Source: Candidatus Omnitrophota bacterium
Lineage (GTDB): Bacteria; Omnitrophota; Gorgyraeia; Gygaellales; Profunditerraquicolaceae
Assembly: GCA_028717885.1 (NCBI GenBank)
Contig: JAQUMX010000008.1
Location: 1-58,702, forward strand
DNA length: 58,702 nt
Direction of reading: 5' to 3'
A model generated the notes under the pieces. The model searched no databases. It had not been told where the DNA came from and saw nothing but the letters and a program-made list of their open reading frames with translations. Shown here one piece after another: positions 1-9,415 of the stretch. The translations under genes were made by a program, and so were the position numbers. Each line of letters begins with the position of its first letter. Position 1 is the first letter of the stretch.

Positions 1-764
1 CCCATTTGCGCGAAAGCCCGTGAAGCAGCGCGAAAAACCTTTTGATAATTTGCCTTGAGAGTTGCCTCGGAATAATCTTTACCGGTAAAAAGCACTGCTG
101 CGGTTAAAGGAAAAAGCGACATCCCGGCAAGGCTGGCTGCTCCGTAAATTGCCGCACTTTTAATAGCGGTTGGCTTCATTGATTCTACCAAAATTAAACT
201 GATAAACTGCTGTGCGCTGGTAATATTTTTATAAACACGGTTTTGGATCCCGATATCATAAACCTCTACCCAAAGCCTGCCTTCTCCGCGGCTATAGTCT
301 TTTAAAATAACTTTACCGATGCTTAAATCCAAGGTATCAATAGCCATTTCCATAGCCTTAGCGGGTTTCGTTTCTTTTGCCCCTTCTTTTTTCGCAACTT
401 TCAGGCTATCCACATTTAACTTTCCCTCTTTATCCTTAATCACTACCACTTCTTTAAGGTCTACTTTTACTTCGGGTAGGTGTAATTTACCTTTTAAGAT
501 TCCCGGTAAATCATAGTTAACATGGATTTTGCCGATATCTAACAATACGCCTTTCGGAAATCCTGCAGGATTAAAAATTTTAAAATCGTTGATCTTTACT
601 CTTTGGTTCAATAATCCGAGGGAAAAACTTCCGATATGCGCCTTTGCACCAGTGATATTACTAACCTGGACTGTGGCAATAGTTTTAATCGCCTGGTCCT
701 TCACAACTCCTAAGACAAATAAAGCAGCGATAACAACGATGATTACTACAAGCTTATTTTTCAT
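1..764 (-). CDS. AsmA-like envelope protein (3' part outside window)
   Basis: This frame is open to the left edge, so the C-terminus is missing. The start at 764 sits 6 nt after a GGGGG ribosome-binding site; an in-frame ATG at 770 has no spacing to that site and is less likely. Residues 1-22 (MKNKLVVIIVVIAALFVLG) form one N-terminal membrane segment. The following part reads like the N-terminal domain of AsmA/DUF748 proteins, with pairs such as KINDFKIFNPAGFPKG and LDIGKIHVNYDLPGILKGK. AsmA-like proteins bridge the inner and outer membrane and are thought to act in lipid transport. The family call is by pattern recall. It lies 21 nt downstream of the preceding gene, possibly in the same operon. 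Confidence 0.6.
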   Translation of the reverse strand, partial: MKNKLVVIIVVIAALFVLGVVKDQAIKTIATVQVSNITGAKAHIGSFSLGLLNQRVKINDFKIFNPAGFPKGVLLDIGKIHVNYDLPGILKGKLHLPEVKVDLKEVVVIKDKEGKLNVDSLKVAKKEGAKETKPAKAMEMAIDTLDLSIGKVILKDYSRGEGRLWVEVYDIGIQNRVYKNITSAQQFISLILVESMKPTAIKSAAIYGAASLAGMSLFPLTAAVLFTGKDYSEATLKANYQKVFRAASRAFAQM

Positions 765-785
765 CGCCATCCCCCTTTCGTTTTT

Positions 786-1433
786 TTAAAGTTCTGCTTC
801 GATTTTCTTAATCAACGCCTCTGCTTCCCGGATAATTCCTGCAGGCAATAATTTCCCGACTTCAATCTCCTGCTTAAGCGACCTTAATGTCCCTAAAAGG
901 CGCCGCACCGTCACGGTTTTTCTCTGCTCCCTGGCTTCTTCCGGCTCAAGCTCTGCCCTTTGCCTGATGATCGCAGTCAAATCCTTTTTTACCTCACGGG
1001 CATCCCTGCCTTTTTCAAAGACCTGCTTTTTTAAATCCTGGTATTCTTCTGCGCCGATTTTTTTGTTCTTTGCCATACGCAGCACATCCACGGATTCATA
1101 GGTCGGGATTGCGACGGCATTTTGTGAATCCATATTTTCCTGCTTAAGGATCGCCGGCTCTTCTTTTTCCAGAAAATAGTACGACCTTAAAAGCTTCATT
1201 GCGGTTTGCTTGCGGATGCCGATTTCCTTAACTGTATAAATATCGAAGCTGCCGTACCCCCAATCCCGGTATAATTTATCCTTTAAAACCGTGTAAAGCG
1301 AGCGGCCTAATTCGATCCATGAGCTTTTGAAATCCTTGGCATTTTCCAGCACATGGTAACGGAATGAGCCCTGGTCCAATTCCTGCATTTTTTCTTCAAT
1401 ATTTTCCAGTGATTTTGATTTTGCGACGTTCAT
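786..1433 (-). CDS. Conserved hypothetical helical protein
   Basis: The product is 215 aa, soluble, with no signal peptide or membrane segment. The N-terminal half contains a compact motif (WIELGRSLYTVLKDKLYRDW near residues 39-58, then GIRKQTAMKLLRSYYFLEKE near 72-91) that resembles a helix-turn-helix or phage-type DNA-binding domain. The C-terminal half is charged and helical (KKDLTAIIRQRAELEPEEAR), likely coiled coil. Its ATG overlaps the stop of the upstream CCA-adding enzyme gene (ATGA), so the two are probably translationally coupled. I cannot name a function; similar proteins occur in deltaproteobacteria and candidate phyla as far as I recall. Confidence 0.7.
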   Translation of the reverse strand: MNVAKSKSLENIEEKMQELDQGSFRYHVLENAKDFKSSWIELGRSLYTVLKDKLYRDWGYGSFDIYTVKEIGIRKQTAMKLLRSYYFLEKEEPAILKQENMDSQNAVAIPTYESVDVLRMAKNKKIGAEEYQDLKKQVFEKGRDAREVKKDLTAIIRQRAELEPEEAREQRKTVTVRRLLGTLRSLKQEIEVGKLLPAGIIREAEALIKKIEAEL

Positions 1434-2863
1434 TTGTTCTCCTTGATAAATTTTTTCGCTTTTTCCAAAGCTTCTCTCTTGCTTTTGATTTTTCCGATTG
1501 CCTGCAGCTCCTCGATTTCGCCTAAAATTTTGCCGATCAAAGGCGACGGGCTTAATTTCAAATTTTTGATCAGGTCATCGCCGTTAATCAAACGCGGCAT
1601 TTTTTTCTCTTTCTGCTTCCTGAAATATTCCCGGATCAAAGCTGCCACTACCCTTTCATGCTGCTGGCGCGATTCCTGGGTGGTTAACCTACCGCGGGTA
1701 GCACGCTGGTCGGCTAAAGATAATAATAAAACACTGATTGCTTCGTTGCCGCTATCGCGAAAATAACGGAACTTTGCCCGCTCGCTCGGACGGTTGCTGT
1801 CTGCCAGATACCCGGGCCTTAAATGCCAGAATACCATTTTAGAAAGCGCCTCTAATTCATCATTGGAAAGCTTTAGCCTCCTGGCGATATTACGCGCGAT
1901 ATGTGCGCCTACTCTTTCATGGCCGTGAAAAATAGTTTTTCCGTCTTTACGGCGCTTTGCCTGGGGTTTACCCACATCATGCAAAAATACCCCTAATTTT
2001 AGAAGCTCCAGGCGCTTTCTTTCTGCTGCTACAGCCTGGTTAAGGAAATTTTTTACATCCGCGCTTGCTTTATATTCCTCGATAATTTCTTCGATTTTGT
2101 TTACGGATTCAAAACTATGCTTTAAAACATCCAGATGGTGATAAGGCCCCTGGTTAACTGCGCGCATAATTTCTATCTCCGGCAGGATAATTTTAAGGAT
2201 TTTTAATTTATCGAGTAAAATCAGGTAATCATAAGCCCGGGCAGTGCCCAGAATTTTAAAAAGCTCATCGCGCACACGCTCCGAAGAAACTGTATTTAAT
2301 TTTCCCTTCTTTACTTTGATTAATTTCAGGGTTTCCGGAGTAATTTTAAACCCGAAGATCGCCGCCAGGCTAAATGCCCTTAAAATCCGCAGCGGATCGT
2401 CGTCAAAAGCCGAAAGGTGGATAAAACGGATGCGTTTTGCCTTTAGATCTTTTTGCCCGCCAAAAGGATCAAGCAAAGTTTGAGAGAATTTCCCTTCCAG
2501 GAAATCCTCTAATTCTATAGCCAATGCATTAATGCTAAAATCACGCAGCAACAAATCTTCTTTTATATCTTTACCGCGAAAATCGGCAAAATCCAAAGTA
2601 CAGTTTTTATTCCGCAAGAACTTAACCACCCGGCAGCAACCATGCTCCTTATCCAAAACCACAAATCCGGCATGCAGTTTCCGCGCCAGTTCTCTGCCAA
2701 AATTAATCGCGTTTTTTTCTAAAGTAAAGTCAATATCCGGGTTAGGCTTGTCGCGCTTTAAAAGCAAGTCGCGCAAATAGCCGCCCACAAGATAAAGCTT
2801 CTTCTTTTTACTTCGGGCAAAGCCCAAAATTTCTTTGAGTAACTGCTTTTCCTGGTTTTCCAC
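1430..2863 (-). CDS. cca: CCA-adding enzyme / poly(A) polymerase family with HD domain
   Basis: The 477-aa protein has the class II nucleotidyltransferase signature: LVGGYLRDLLL at about 24-34, the metal-binding DID at about 43-45, RDFSINALA at about 107-115 and DDPLRILRAFSLAA at about 155-168. An HD phosphohydrolase motif (HDVGKP) follows near residue 303. The family adds or repairs the 3' CCA of tRNAs. That matters here because the Thr and Phe tRNA genes in the window do not encode CCA. The start is GTG and shares its G with the TAG stop of the DUF151 gene upstream. Assignment as CCA-adding rather than A-adding is by overall similarity; some bacteria split the two activities between paralogues. 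Confidence 0.88.
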   Translation of the reverse strand: MENQEKQLLKEILGFARSKKKKLYLVGGYLRDLLLKRDKPNPDIDFTLEKNAINFGRELARKLHAGFVVLDKEHGCCRVVKFLRNKNCTLDFADFRGKDIKEDLLLRDFSINALAIELEDFLEGKFSQTLLDPFGGQKDLKAKRIRFIHLSAFDDDPLRILRAFSLAAIFGFKITPETLKLIKVKKGKLNTVSSERVRDELFKILGTARAYDYLILLDKLKILKIILPEIEIMRAVNQGPYHHLDVLKHSFESVNKIEEIIEEYKASADVKNFLNQAVAAERKRLELLKLGVFLHDVGKPQAKRRKDGKTIFHGHERVGAHIARNIARRLKLSNDELEALSKMVFWHLRPGYLADSNRPSERAKFRYFRDSGNEAISVLLLSLADQRATRGRLTTQESRQQHERVVAALIREYFRKQKEKKMPRLINGDDLIKNLKLSPSPLIGKILGEIEELQAIGKIKSKREALEKAKKFIKENK

Positions 2864-3273
2864 TATTTATCTTGATTAAAAATTTCGGATTGCTTAATTA
2901 CCGAGTCTTCGACATAAATCGGGGCATGGGCCCTGACAGCCAACGCAATACTGTCGGAAGGCCGTGCATCAATTACTTTTGTTTCGCCGGAGCTATTTTT
3001 AATGAATAATTTCGCGTGAAAAGTATTTTCTTCCAATTTATCAATGATGATTTTTTCTACCGAAGCTTCCAGGTTTTCGATGGTTAAATGCAGTAAATCA
3101 TGGGTAAGCGGCCTGGGAGGCTGGAAGCCGCTAATTTTTAATTTAATCGCCGAAGCCTCTGGCAGGCCGATTACAATCGGCAAAACACGCTCGCCGTTCT
3201 TTTCTTTTAAGACGATCAACTGGTCATGCCTTTTTTCATCTATAACGATTTTGTTTAATTCCATTTCTACCAT
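2863..3273 (-). CDS. Bifunctional nuclease family protein (DUF151)
   Basis: The protein is 136 aa, the usual size for DUF151/BFN. Family landmarks are RVLPIVIGLPEASAI near 29-43, RPLTHDLL near 54-61 and the highly conserved IDARPSDSIALAVR near 100-113. Members have been reported to have DNase and RNase activity in plants, and a Thermotoga structure exists. The role in bacteria is not settled. GAGAGGAG lies 9 nt before the ATG. It starts 17 nt after nrdR and overlaps the start of cca by one base, so it belongs to the nrdR-to-AsmA run of genes. Confidence 0.85.
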   Translation of the reverse strand: MVEMELNKIVIDEKRHDQLIVLKEKNGERVLPIVIGLPEASAIKLKISGFQPPRPLTHDLLHLTIENLEASVEKIIIDKLEENTFHAKLFIKNSSGETKVIDARPSDSIALAVRAHAPIYVEDSVIKQSEIFNQDK

Positions 3274-3289
3274 TGAAAAATACTCCTCT

Positions 3290-3778
3290 CTATTTCTTAT
3301 TCCCGATCTTACTTAAAGCAGGCCGTTCTTTATTCAGGATATCCTTTAATTCCACCATAAACTGGCCCACATCCTTAAACTGCCGGTAAACGGAAGCAAA
3401 ACGCACATATGCCACATCATCCAAGGATTTTAATTTCTCCATTACCAGTTCTCCGATGCGGGTAGAGGAGACTTCCCGGTCAGGTTTTTTCTGGATTGCC
3501 CTTTCCACCTGAGAGACAATCTCTTCCATTTTTTCAATCGAGATCTGGCGTTTTTCGCAGGCCTTAATAATTCCGGAAAGGATTTTTTTACGGTCAAAAT
3601 TTTGGCGGCTGCCGTCTTTCTTGATCACCATAAGCGAAACTTCTTCCACATATTCATAAGTAGTAAAACGCTTCTGGCACTTTAAGCATTCGCGGCGGCG
3701 GCGCACTGCCGATTCTTCGGCGGTAGCGCGCGAATCTACAACCTTATCTTCCTTATATCCGCAGTAAGGGCATCTCAT
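3290..3778 (-). CDS. nrdR: Transcriptional repressor NrdR
   Basis: The 162-aa protein begins [18 protein letters not shown], giving a zinc ribbon with C3, C6, C31 and C34, followed by [17 protein letters not shown]. An ATP-cone domain spans roughly residues 49-139 ([16 protein letters not shown] onwards). NrdR senses the ATP/dATP balance and represses ribonucleotide reductase genes through NrdR boxes; no ribonucleotide reductase gene is in this window. Its ATG overlaps the stop of the dCMP deaminase gene (ATGA), a sensible pairing because both control deoxynucleotide pools. Length and motifs are typical. Confidence 0.96.
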   Translation of the reverse strand: MRCPYCGYKEDKVVDSRATAEESAVRRRRECLKCQKRFTTYEYVEEVSLMVIKKDGSRQNFDRKKILSGIIKACEKRQISIEKMEEIVSQVERAIQKKPDREVSSTRIGELVMEKLKSLDDVAYVRFASVYRQFKDVGQFMVELKDILNKERPALSKIGNKK

Positions 3779-4245
3779 TTTAATTTTCTGATTTTAATCC
3801 CGGCTTCCTTTAAAAAATCCATCGCCATTTTATCCGGATAATCTCCGGCAATCACGATTTCTTTGATCGCGGCATTAATCAGCATCTTGGCGCAAATAAT
3901 ACAAGGTTGATTGGTCAGGTACAAAATACTCCCACGGGTGCCTACTCCGTGCAAAGCAGCCTGGATAATCACATTCTGCTCGGCGTGCAAAGCGCGGCAA
4001 AGCTCGTGGCGCTCTCCGGAGGGGATCCCCAGCTTCTCCCGCACGCAAAAACCGATCTCCAGGCAATCCTTTAACCCCGAGGGCGCGCCGTTGTAACCAG
4101 TGGCCAAAATCCGTTTATCTTTTACCAATACCGCTCCCACATGCCGGCGATGGCAGGTGGAACGCTTGGCAACTAAATTTGCGACTTCCAGAAAATATTC
4201 ATCCCAGGTAGGGCGCTTAGCAAAATTTTTTTGTTTTTTCTTCAT
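3775..4245 (-). CDS. comEB: dCMP deaminase (ComEB family)
   Basis: The 156-aa protein has the zinc-dependent cytidine/deoxycytidylate deaminase motifs: LHAEQNVI near residue 85 (His ligand and catalytic Glu) and [10 protein letters not shown] near 112 (two Cys ligands). [24 protein letters not shown] carries the substrate-binding region typical of dCMP deaminases. The enzyme converts dCMP to dUMP for thymidylate synthesis and is usually regulated by dCTP/dTTP. It sits 1 nt after glyA and overlaps nrdR by 4 nt. ComEB is the Bacillus name; no competence role is implied. Confidence 0.93.
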   Translation of the reverse strand: MKKKQKNFAKRPTWDEYFLEVANLVAKRSTCHRRHVGAVLVKDKRILATGYNGAPSGLKDCLEIGFCVREKLGIPSGERHELCRALHAEQNVIIQAALHGVGTRGSILYLTNQPCIICAKMLINAAIKEIVIAGDYPDKMAMDFLKEAGIKIRKLK

Positions 4246-4246
4246 T

Positions 4247-5503
4247 TTATTTAGTTAGCTGTGGATATAAAGGAAACTTTTTGGTTAATTGCTGCACTTT
4301 TTCTTTAACTGTTTTTAAAGCATCCAGGTCTCCGCTTGATTCTATCGCCTGATTAATGCAACCGGCTATCTGGCGCATTTGCGCTTCTTTCATGCCGCGG
4401 GTAGTTACCGCCGGCGTGCCTAAACGTATCCCGCTGGTAATCCCCGGGCTCTTACTGTCAAAAGGAATCAGGTTCTTATTAGCGGTAATATTCACTTCTT
4501 CTAAAACCGCGGAAGCATCAGCCCCGGTAATTCTTTTTTGCGATAAATCCACCAGCATTAAATGCGTATCTGTCCCTCCGGAAACAATGCGGAATTTATC
4601 TTTCTCTAAAACGCTGGCAAGCTCTTTGGCATTAGCTAAAATCTGTTTCTGGTATTGCTTAAATTCCGGGGTTAATGCTTCTTTAAAGGCAACTGCCTTG
4701 GCAGCGATTACGTGCATTAATGGCCCGCCTTGCAAACCGGGAAAGATCCGCGAATCCAACTTCTTAGCAAATTCTTTCCTGGTAAGAATAAATCCGCCGC
4801 GCGGCCCGCGCAAAGTTTTGTGTGTTGTCGAAGTAACAAAATCAGCGACGGGAACCGGCGATTGGTGCAGCCCTGCGGCAACCAAACCTGCAATATGCGC
4901 CATATCTACAAAAAGTAAAGCTCCCACTTTATCGCAAATCTCGCGGAAAGCGCGAAAATCCATTTCGCGCGGATAAGCAGATGCGCCTGCAAGGATCATT
5001 TTTGGCTTATGTTTCTTTGCCAGATCTAAAATATAATTATAATCCAGCATTTCGGTTTTCCGGTCTACGCCGTAACCCACCATCTTATAAAACATCCCGG
5101 AGAAATTATGCGGGTGCCCATGTGTTAAGTGCCCTCCGGCTGCCAAGTCCATGGCTAAAACCGTATCCCCTAATTCCAATGCCGCAAAATAAACTGCCAT
5201 ATTTGCCTGGCTTCCGGAATGTGCCTGGACATTCGCGTGTTCCGCGCCGAATAATTTTTTTGCCCGCTCGATTGCCAGGCTCTCGGCAGTATCCACATTT
5301 TCGCATCCGCCATACCAGCGCGCTGCAGGATAACCTTCGGCGTATTTGTTGGTAAGTACCGATCCTTGCGCCTCTAATACTGCCAAAGAAGTAAAATTTT
5401 CCGAGGCAATTAATTCCAGATTGTCCTGTTGGCGCTCAAGCTCCCGCAGGATCACCTGGTAAATTTCCGGGTCAGTGTTTTTTAAAAATTTTAAGCTTTC
5501 CAT
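4247..5503 (-). CDS. glyA: Serine hydroxymethyltransferase
   Basis: This 418-aa PLP enzyme interconverts serine and glycine while forming 5,10-methylene-THF. It shows [32 protein letters not shown], the PLP-lysine motif [14 protein letters not shown] (Lys near 229) and [19 protein letters not shown]. The length matches bacterial GlyA. The start at 5503 lies inside the 3' end of rpiB (13-nt overlap), with AGAAGGA just upstream, so it is translated from within the operon. The neighbouring rpiB and Sua5/LMW-phosphatase genes reproduce the conserved Bacillus ywlC-ywlE-ywlF-glyA gene order. Confidence 0.97.
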   Translation of the reverse strand: MESLKFLKNTDPEIYQVILRELERQQDNLELIASENFTSLAVLEAQGSVLTNKYAEGYPAARWYGGCENVDTAESLAIERAKKLFGAEHANVQAHSGSQANMAVYFAALELGDTVLAMDLAAGGHLTHGHPHNFSGMFYKMVGYGVDRKTEMLDYNYILDLAKKHKPKMILAGASAYPREMDFRAFREICDKVGALLFVDMAHIAGLVAAGLHQSPVPVADFVTSTTHKTLRGPRGGFILTRKEFAKKLDSRIFPGLQGGPLMHVIAAKAVAFKEALTPEFKQYQKQILANAKELASVLEKDKFRIVSGGTDTHLMLVDLSQKRITGADASAVLEEVNITANKNLIPFDSKSPGITSGIRLGTPAVTTRGMKEAQMRQIAGCINQAIESSGDLDALKTVKEKVQQLTKKFPLYPQLTK

Positions 5504-5949
5504 TTTCGTAAGTCCTTCTCAATTTGTTTTAATTGATTTAATCTTTTTCTGTGCCTGCCGCCGGCAAACTTGGTTTCTATCCAGGCGCCTAATATTTTCT
5601 TGGCGGTTTTTTCATTCACGAATGCCGAGCCTAAAACCAGGACATTGCTGTCATTATGTTCACGGGAGAGTTTCGCTGCCTTGACACTATAGGATAAAGC
5701 CGCGCGCACCCCCGGATAACGGTTTGCTACGATGGAATTGCCAATACCGCTTTTACAGACGAGGATTCCTTGCTTATGCTTACCTTGTGAAATATCCTGC
5801 GCTAAAGCAGAGGCAAATTCCGGGTAATTACAGCGCTCTTCGGAATAAGTGCCTAAATCCTTGACCTGAATATGCTTTTTTTCCAGATAATCCTTTAATT
5901 TTTCCTTTAGGCGAAAACCTGCATGATCCGAAGCAATTAACATTTTCAT
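5491..5949 (-). CDS. rpiB: Ribose-5-phosphate isomerase B (RpiB/LacAB family)
   Basis: The 152-aa protein has the family pattern: [17 protein letters not shown] at the N-terminus, [16 protein letters not shown] and then [20 protein letters not shown] with the catalytic-type Cys near 65. The usual text after the Cys is GTGIG; here it is KSGIG, a small departure. It interconverts ribose-5-P and ribulose-5-P, supplying PRPP for the adjacent purine genes. [13 protein letters not shown] is also typical. It overlaps the upstream Sua5 fusion gene by 4 nt (ATGA) and glyA by 13 nt. Confidence 0.92.
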   Translation of the reverse strand: MKMLIASDHAGFRLKEKLKDYLEKKHIQVKDLGTYSEERCNYPEFASALAQDISQGKHKQGILVCKSGIGNSIVANRYPGVRAALSYSVKAAKLSREHNDSNVLVLGSAFVNEKTAKKILGAWIETKFAGGRHRKRLNQLKQIEKDLRKWKA

Positions 5950-7007
5950 ATAATCTTAACGATCCTTTCTATTGCTTCCTTGATTAGGTTTAAGGTGTGT
6001 TGGTAAAATTCTAATGACAAGCCGATAGGATCTTCCACATCAAGGCTGCCGTTATTTATTTTAGCAAATTCCTTTAATAAAAACACCCTATTTTTTATCT
6101 CCGGCGCCACCTGCAGAATTTTTTCTTCGTGTAATTTTTCCATCACCAGGATTAAATCCGATTCATTCAGCAGAATGCGATTAATCCCTTGCGAATGGTG
6201 CCCAGAAACGTCGCAACCTTCTTTTGCCAGGACCCCTTTAGTTGCTTGCGTTGCGCTCATCCCGTTTAACCCCATTACACCGGCGGAAGAAACTTCTACA
6301 TCCTTTCGTCCTGCTTCTTTTAATTTTTTTTCCAGCAGCGCTTTTGCCATCACTGAACGGCAGGAATTCCCCGTACAGACAAAGAGCACGTTTTTTTTCG
6401 TGATTACCTGTTCGATCTCTGCTCTTTTAACTGCGCCTTCGCGTAAAACTTGTAATTGCCCGCTGGATAAATCTACGACTGTGGATTCTGCGCCTAAAAC
6501 TGTGCTTCCTGCGTCGATAGCCGCATCCACCTTGCCGTTTAAACCTGTCAGTGCCGCGGAAAATTCCTGAGGCGCCGCCTTACCGGAAAGATTTGCCGAG
6601 GGGCACGCAAGCGAGGCTCCGGTAAGCTCGATAATTTTTAAGGCAACCTGGTTATTCGGCATACGTAAACCTATAGTATTGCCTCTTGCAGCTTTAAGGA
6701 TAATAGTTAATGCCCCGGGCCAGAATTTGTCGATCAGTTTATAGGCTGCTATCGGTATATCCCTGGCAAGCTCTTCCACTTTTTCTTTCTTTTCAATGAG
6801 CAGAGGAAAAGGTTTATCCGGCGTACGCTGCTTAACCTCGAATAACCTGTCCATGGCTTTACGATTTTGGGAATTTGCGGCAATGCCGTAAACCGTGTCC
6901 GTAGGAATAATCACTAAAGCCCCTCTTTTTAAGAGGTTAGCTGCCTGCTCTAAGGGCTCTAAGGCGATATTCTGGGAGTCGATTTTAAAAACTTTTGTGT
7001 CCGGCAT
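5946..7007 (-). CDS. Fusion: Sua5/YrdC threonylcarbamoyl-AMP synthase + LMW protein phosphatase
   Basis: Residues about 1-200 are a YrdC/Sua5 domain (GALVIIPTDTVYGIAAN, then KQRTPDKPFPLLI, LACPSANLSGKAAP and AESTVVDLSSGQLQVLREG). This makes L-threonylcarbamoyl-AMP for tRNA t6A modification. Residues about 205-350 are a low-molecular-weight phosphatase: NVLFVCTGNSCRSVMAKALL holds the CX5R P-loop, and VEDPIGLSLEFY holds the DP general-acid loop. In Bacillus these are separate adjacent genes (ywlC, ywlE) next to rpiB and glyA, so the fusion joins genomic neighbours. The P-loop has Ser where the arginine phosphatase YwlE has Thr, so the substrate is uncertain. No frameshift is visible. Confidence 0.93.
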   Translation of the reverse strand: MPDTKVFKIDSQNIALEPLEQAANLLKRGALVIIPTDTVYGIAANSQNRKAMDRLFEVKQRTPDKPFPLLIEKKEKVEELARDIPIAAYKLIDKFWPGALTIILKAARGNTIGLRMPNNQVALKIIELTGASLACPSANLSGKAAPQEFSAALTGLNGKVDAAIDAGSTVLGAESTVVDLSSGQLQVLREGAVKRAEIEQVITKKNVLFVCTGNSCRSVMAKALLEKKLKEAGRKDVEVSSAGVMGLNGMSATQATKGVLAKEGCDVSGHHSQGINRILLNESDLILVMEKLHEEKILQVAPEIKNRVFLLKEFAKINNGSLDVEDPIGLSLEFYQHTLNLIKEAIERIVKII

Positions 7008-7010
7008 AGG

Positions 7011-7496
7011 TTAAACGCTTAATCTGATCTTCCTGATCTTCTCGCGCATTCCTTGCTTATATTTTAATAATTTTGCGGCGATTGTTTTATCAACTGTCCC
7101 TAAAATCTCCAGGGCAAAAAGCGCTGCGTTCTTGGCTCCGGCCTTGCCAATAGCCATACTGGCTACAGGAATACCTGCCGGCATTTGTACTGTGGACAAC
7201 AAAGAATCCATGCCTTGCAGACTCTTGGTTTCAATCGGAATCCCGATAACCGGCAATGTTGTATGCGCTGCGATCACACCTGCTAAAGCTGCTGCTCCAC
7301 CAGCAGCGGCAATAAAAACTTTTACGCCTTTTTTGGATGCAGCTTCCACGTATTGCGCCAGTTCTTTGGGTGTACGGTGCGCGGATAAAACCTTTGCCTC
7401 AAAACCAACGCGAAATTCTTTTAAGAGATTAATTGTTTCCTGCAAAGTTTCCAAATCGGATTGCGATCCCATGATAATACTGATTGGCTTTGCCAT
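7011..7496 (-). CDS. purE: N5-carboxyaminoimidazole ribonucleotide mutase (PurE)
   Basis: This 161-aa protein starts with IIMGSQSDLETLQETI and contains VLSAHRTPKELAQYV, AAAGGAAALAGVIAAHT and QMPAGIPVASMAIGKAGAKNAA. These are the phosphate and CO2/N5-CAIR binding motifs of PurE. Class I enzymes convert N5-CAIR to CAIR and need PurK; class II use CO2 directly. PurK is not in the window, and I cannot assign the class with certainty. It is 15 nt downstream of purD and 3 nt upstream of the Sua5 fusion, so it is cotranscribed. Confidence 0.95.
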   Translation of the reverse strand: MAKPISIIMGSQSDLETLQETINLLKEFRVGFEAKVLSAHRTPKELAQYVEAASKKGVKVFIAAAGGAAALAGVIAAHTTLPVIGIPIETKSLQGMDSLLSTVQMPAGIPVASMAIGKAGAKNAALFALEILGTVDKTIAAKLLKYKQGMREKIRKIRLSV

Positions 7497-7511
7497 TTGA
7501 GCCTCCTATGC

Positions 7512-8780
7512 CTATAATGCCTTTGCGCCGATATCTTTGCGATATTGCATACCTTCGAACTTGATTTTTTCTACTGCCTGATAAGTTTTAGTAATCGCTT
7601 CTTTAATAGTTTGGCCTAAGCCGGTAACGCCCAATACTCTTCCGCCGGAAGTAAGGATCTTCTCGCCTTCTTTTTTAGTGCCGGCATGAAAGACTACGAT
7701 ATCTTTCATCTTCGCAGCATCCTGCAGCCCGGAAATTTCTTTACCCTTAGCATAATCGCCCGGATATCCTCCGGAAGCGCAAACTACACAAACACAGGCT
7801 TTGGTTTCCCATTCCAAATTTTTGATCCGGCTTAAATTTCCCTCGCTTACCGCAAGCATGACTTCCAATAAATCGCTTTTTAAGCGCGGTAAAATCGCCT
7901 GGGTTTCCGGGTCACCAAAACGCACGTTAAATTCCAAAGTCTTTGGCCCGCTATCCGTTAACATGATGCCGGCATATAAAACACCCTGATAAGATATTCC
8001 TTCTCTGGCTAATCCGGAAATAGTGCGGTTGATCACTTTCTCCATAATTTCTTGGAATAATTTTGGCGTTACCACTGGCGCCGGAGAATATGCGCCCATG
8101 CCGCCGGTGTTTGGGCCATGGTCGCCGTCAAAAATGCGCTTGTGGTCCTGGCTGGAAGCCAAAGGGACCACGGTTTTGCCATCGGTAAAAACTAAAATCG
8201 AGGCTTCTACTCCCTGCAGGCAATCTTCGATAATCAGGCGCTTACCGGCATCGCCGAAGATTTTTTCTTCCAAAATTGATTTTACCGCCGCCTTTGCTTC
8301 AGGGGCATCCTTAGCAACAATTACGCCTTTACCTTGCGCTAAGCCATCGGCCTTGATCACGCAAGGCGTGCCATATTCATCAATATAATCATATGCTTCT
8401 TTAGCCTCGGAAAATATTTTAAACGCAGCAGTCGGCACATTATATTTTGCCATTAATTCCTTGCAAAAAATCTTGCTTGCTTCCATACGCGCAGCTTTTT
8501 TCTCCGGCCCAAAGATCTTTAACTTGCGGTTGCGGAAATCATCAACAATGCCTAAGGCCAAAGGCACTTCTGGCCCTACCACCGTAAAATCTATCTTTTC
8601 TTTCTTTACGAAATTTAAAATACTCTCGATATCATCGGCTTTAATATCAATGCATTCGGCGATCTGCGCAATCCCGCCATTACCGGGCGCGCAAAAAATC
8701 TTCTCTGCCAATTTCGATTGCGCCAGCTTCCACACCAGCGCATGTTCCCGTCCACCACTTCCAATAACTAATATTCTCAT
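7512..8780 (-). CDS. purD: Phosphoribosylamine-glycine ligase (GAR synthetase)
   Basis: The 422-aa ATP-grasp enzyme joins glycine to phosphoribosylamine. Landmarks are MRILVIGSGGREHALVWKL, FCAPGNGGIAQIAECI, VGPEVPLALGIVDDFR, CVIKADGLAQGKGVIVAKD, DHKRIFDGDHGPNTGGMGAY and LEFNVRFGDPETQAILPRL. Domains run in the standard order N, A, B, C and the length is normal. It begins 3 nt after a small membrane-protein gene and is followed closely by purE. Confidence 0.97.
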   Translation of the reverse strand: MRILVIGSGGREHALVWKLAQSKLAEKIFCAPGNGGIAQIAECIDIKADDIESILNFVKKEKIDFTVVGPEVPLALGIVDDFRNRKLKIFGPEKKAARMEASKIFCKELMAKYNVPTAAFKIFSEAKEAYDYIDEYGTPCVIKADGLAQGKGVIVAKDAPEAKAAVKSILEEKIFGDAGKRLIIEDCLQGVEASILVFTDGKTVVPLASSQDHKRIFDGDHGPNTGGMGAYSPAPVVTPKLFQEIMEKVINRTISGLAREGISYQGVLYAGIMLTDSGPKTLEFNVRFGDPETQAILPRLKSDLLEVMLAVSEGNLSRIKNLEWETKACVCVVCASGGYPGDYAKGKEISGLQDAAKMKDIVVFHAGTKKEGEKILTSGGRVLGVTGLGQTIKEAITKTYQAVEKIKFEGMQYRKDIGAKAL

Positions 8781-8783
8781 CGC

Positions 8784-9338
8784 TTAGAAAGTCTTAAAAA
8801 CCTGCCCTCCGGTTGCGATATCAGCAATAATAATACCGGCAAAAATTATTATATAACTAAATAAGTTCATCAGCACGGAGGTCTTAAAAATTGCCGCTCT
8901 CTTCACTTTACTGCTTATGATAAGAGCAACTAAAATCAATAAACACCATTCTAGGATAACAGTTAAAAAATAACCGGGAATCAATCCTAAATAAGTACCT
9001 AACCGCATATCTTTATAGCCAAGTATTCCGGCGATGCCGGTTAACCTGCCACTGCCGAAAGACAGGCCGGTTAGAGCCATCCCCGCTACAGAAGAAAGAA
9101 AGTTAATCACAAACGCGATAATAAAACTCCAGATAAAATTAAGCAAAAATAACTTACGGATAAAAGTCGCTTCGATAAAGAGTATCAGGATTGCCATAAT
9201 TACCGAGTAATAAGACCGCACTACTACACTGACCATAAACTGGTTTGCAATCGCCGGAAAAACCACATTTGCGTAAGCAAACGTGGTTAAACAAAACAAC
9301 GCTATTAATCCCATTATCGTGCTATTTTTCATATTCAT
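8784..9338 (-). CDS. Hypothetical multi-pass membrane protein
   Basis: The protein is 184 aa with about five hydrophobic segments: residues 7-24 (possibly a signal), 36-56, 64-90, 116-143 and 152-172. The first segment ends in YANVVFP, which could be a signal peptidase site. A polar loop GLSFGSGRLTGIAGILGY separates two of the segments. I do not recognise a family. It lies 3 nt before purD in the same direction and directly beside the SIR2 element, which ends 12 nt upstream of its start, so any original upstream promoter may have been displaced. Confidence 0.65.
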   Translation of the reverse strand: MNMKNSTIMGLIALFCLTTFAYANVVFPAIANQFMVSVVVRSYYSVIMAILILFIEATFIRKLFLLNFIWSFIIAFVINFLSSVAGMALTGLSFGSGRLTGIAGILGYKDMRLGTYLGLIPGYFLTVILEWCLLILVALIISSKVKRAAIFKTSVLMNLFSYIIIFAGIIIADIATGGQVFKTF

Positions 9339-9415
9339 CGCTTTGCTAGTGAATCTGTCCGTTTTCTTTATCGTATCCCGCGTCTGTCTTGTCTGTGCTT
9401 TCGCGAATATTATCT

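Noticed and set aside
4356-4976. 206-aa antisense open frame
   Set aside because: It is the shadow of glyA; the opposite strand has full-length homology to serine hydroxymethyltransferase.
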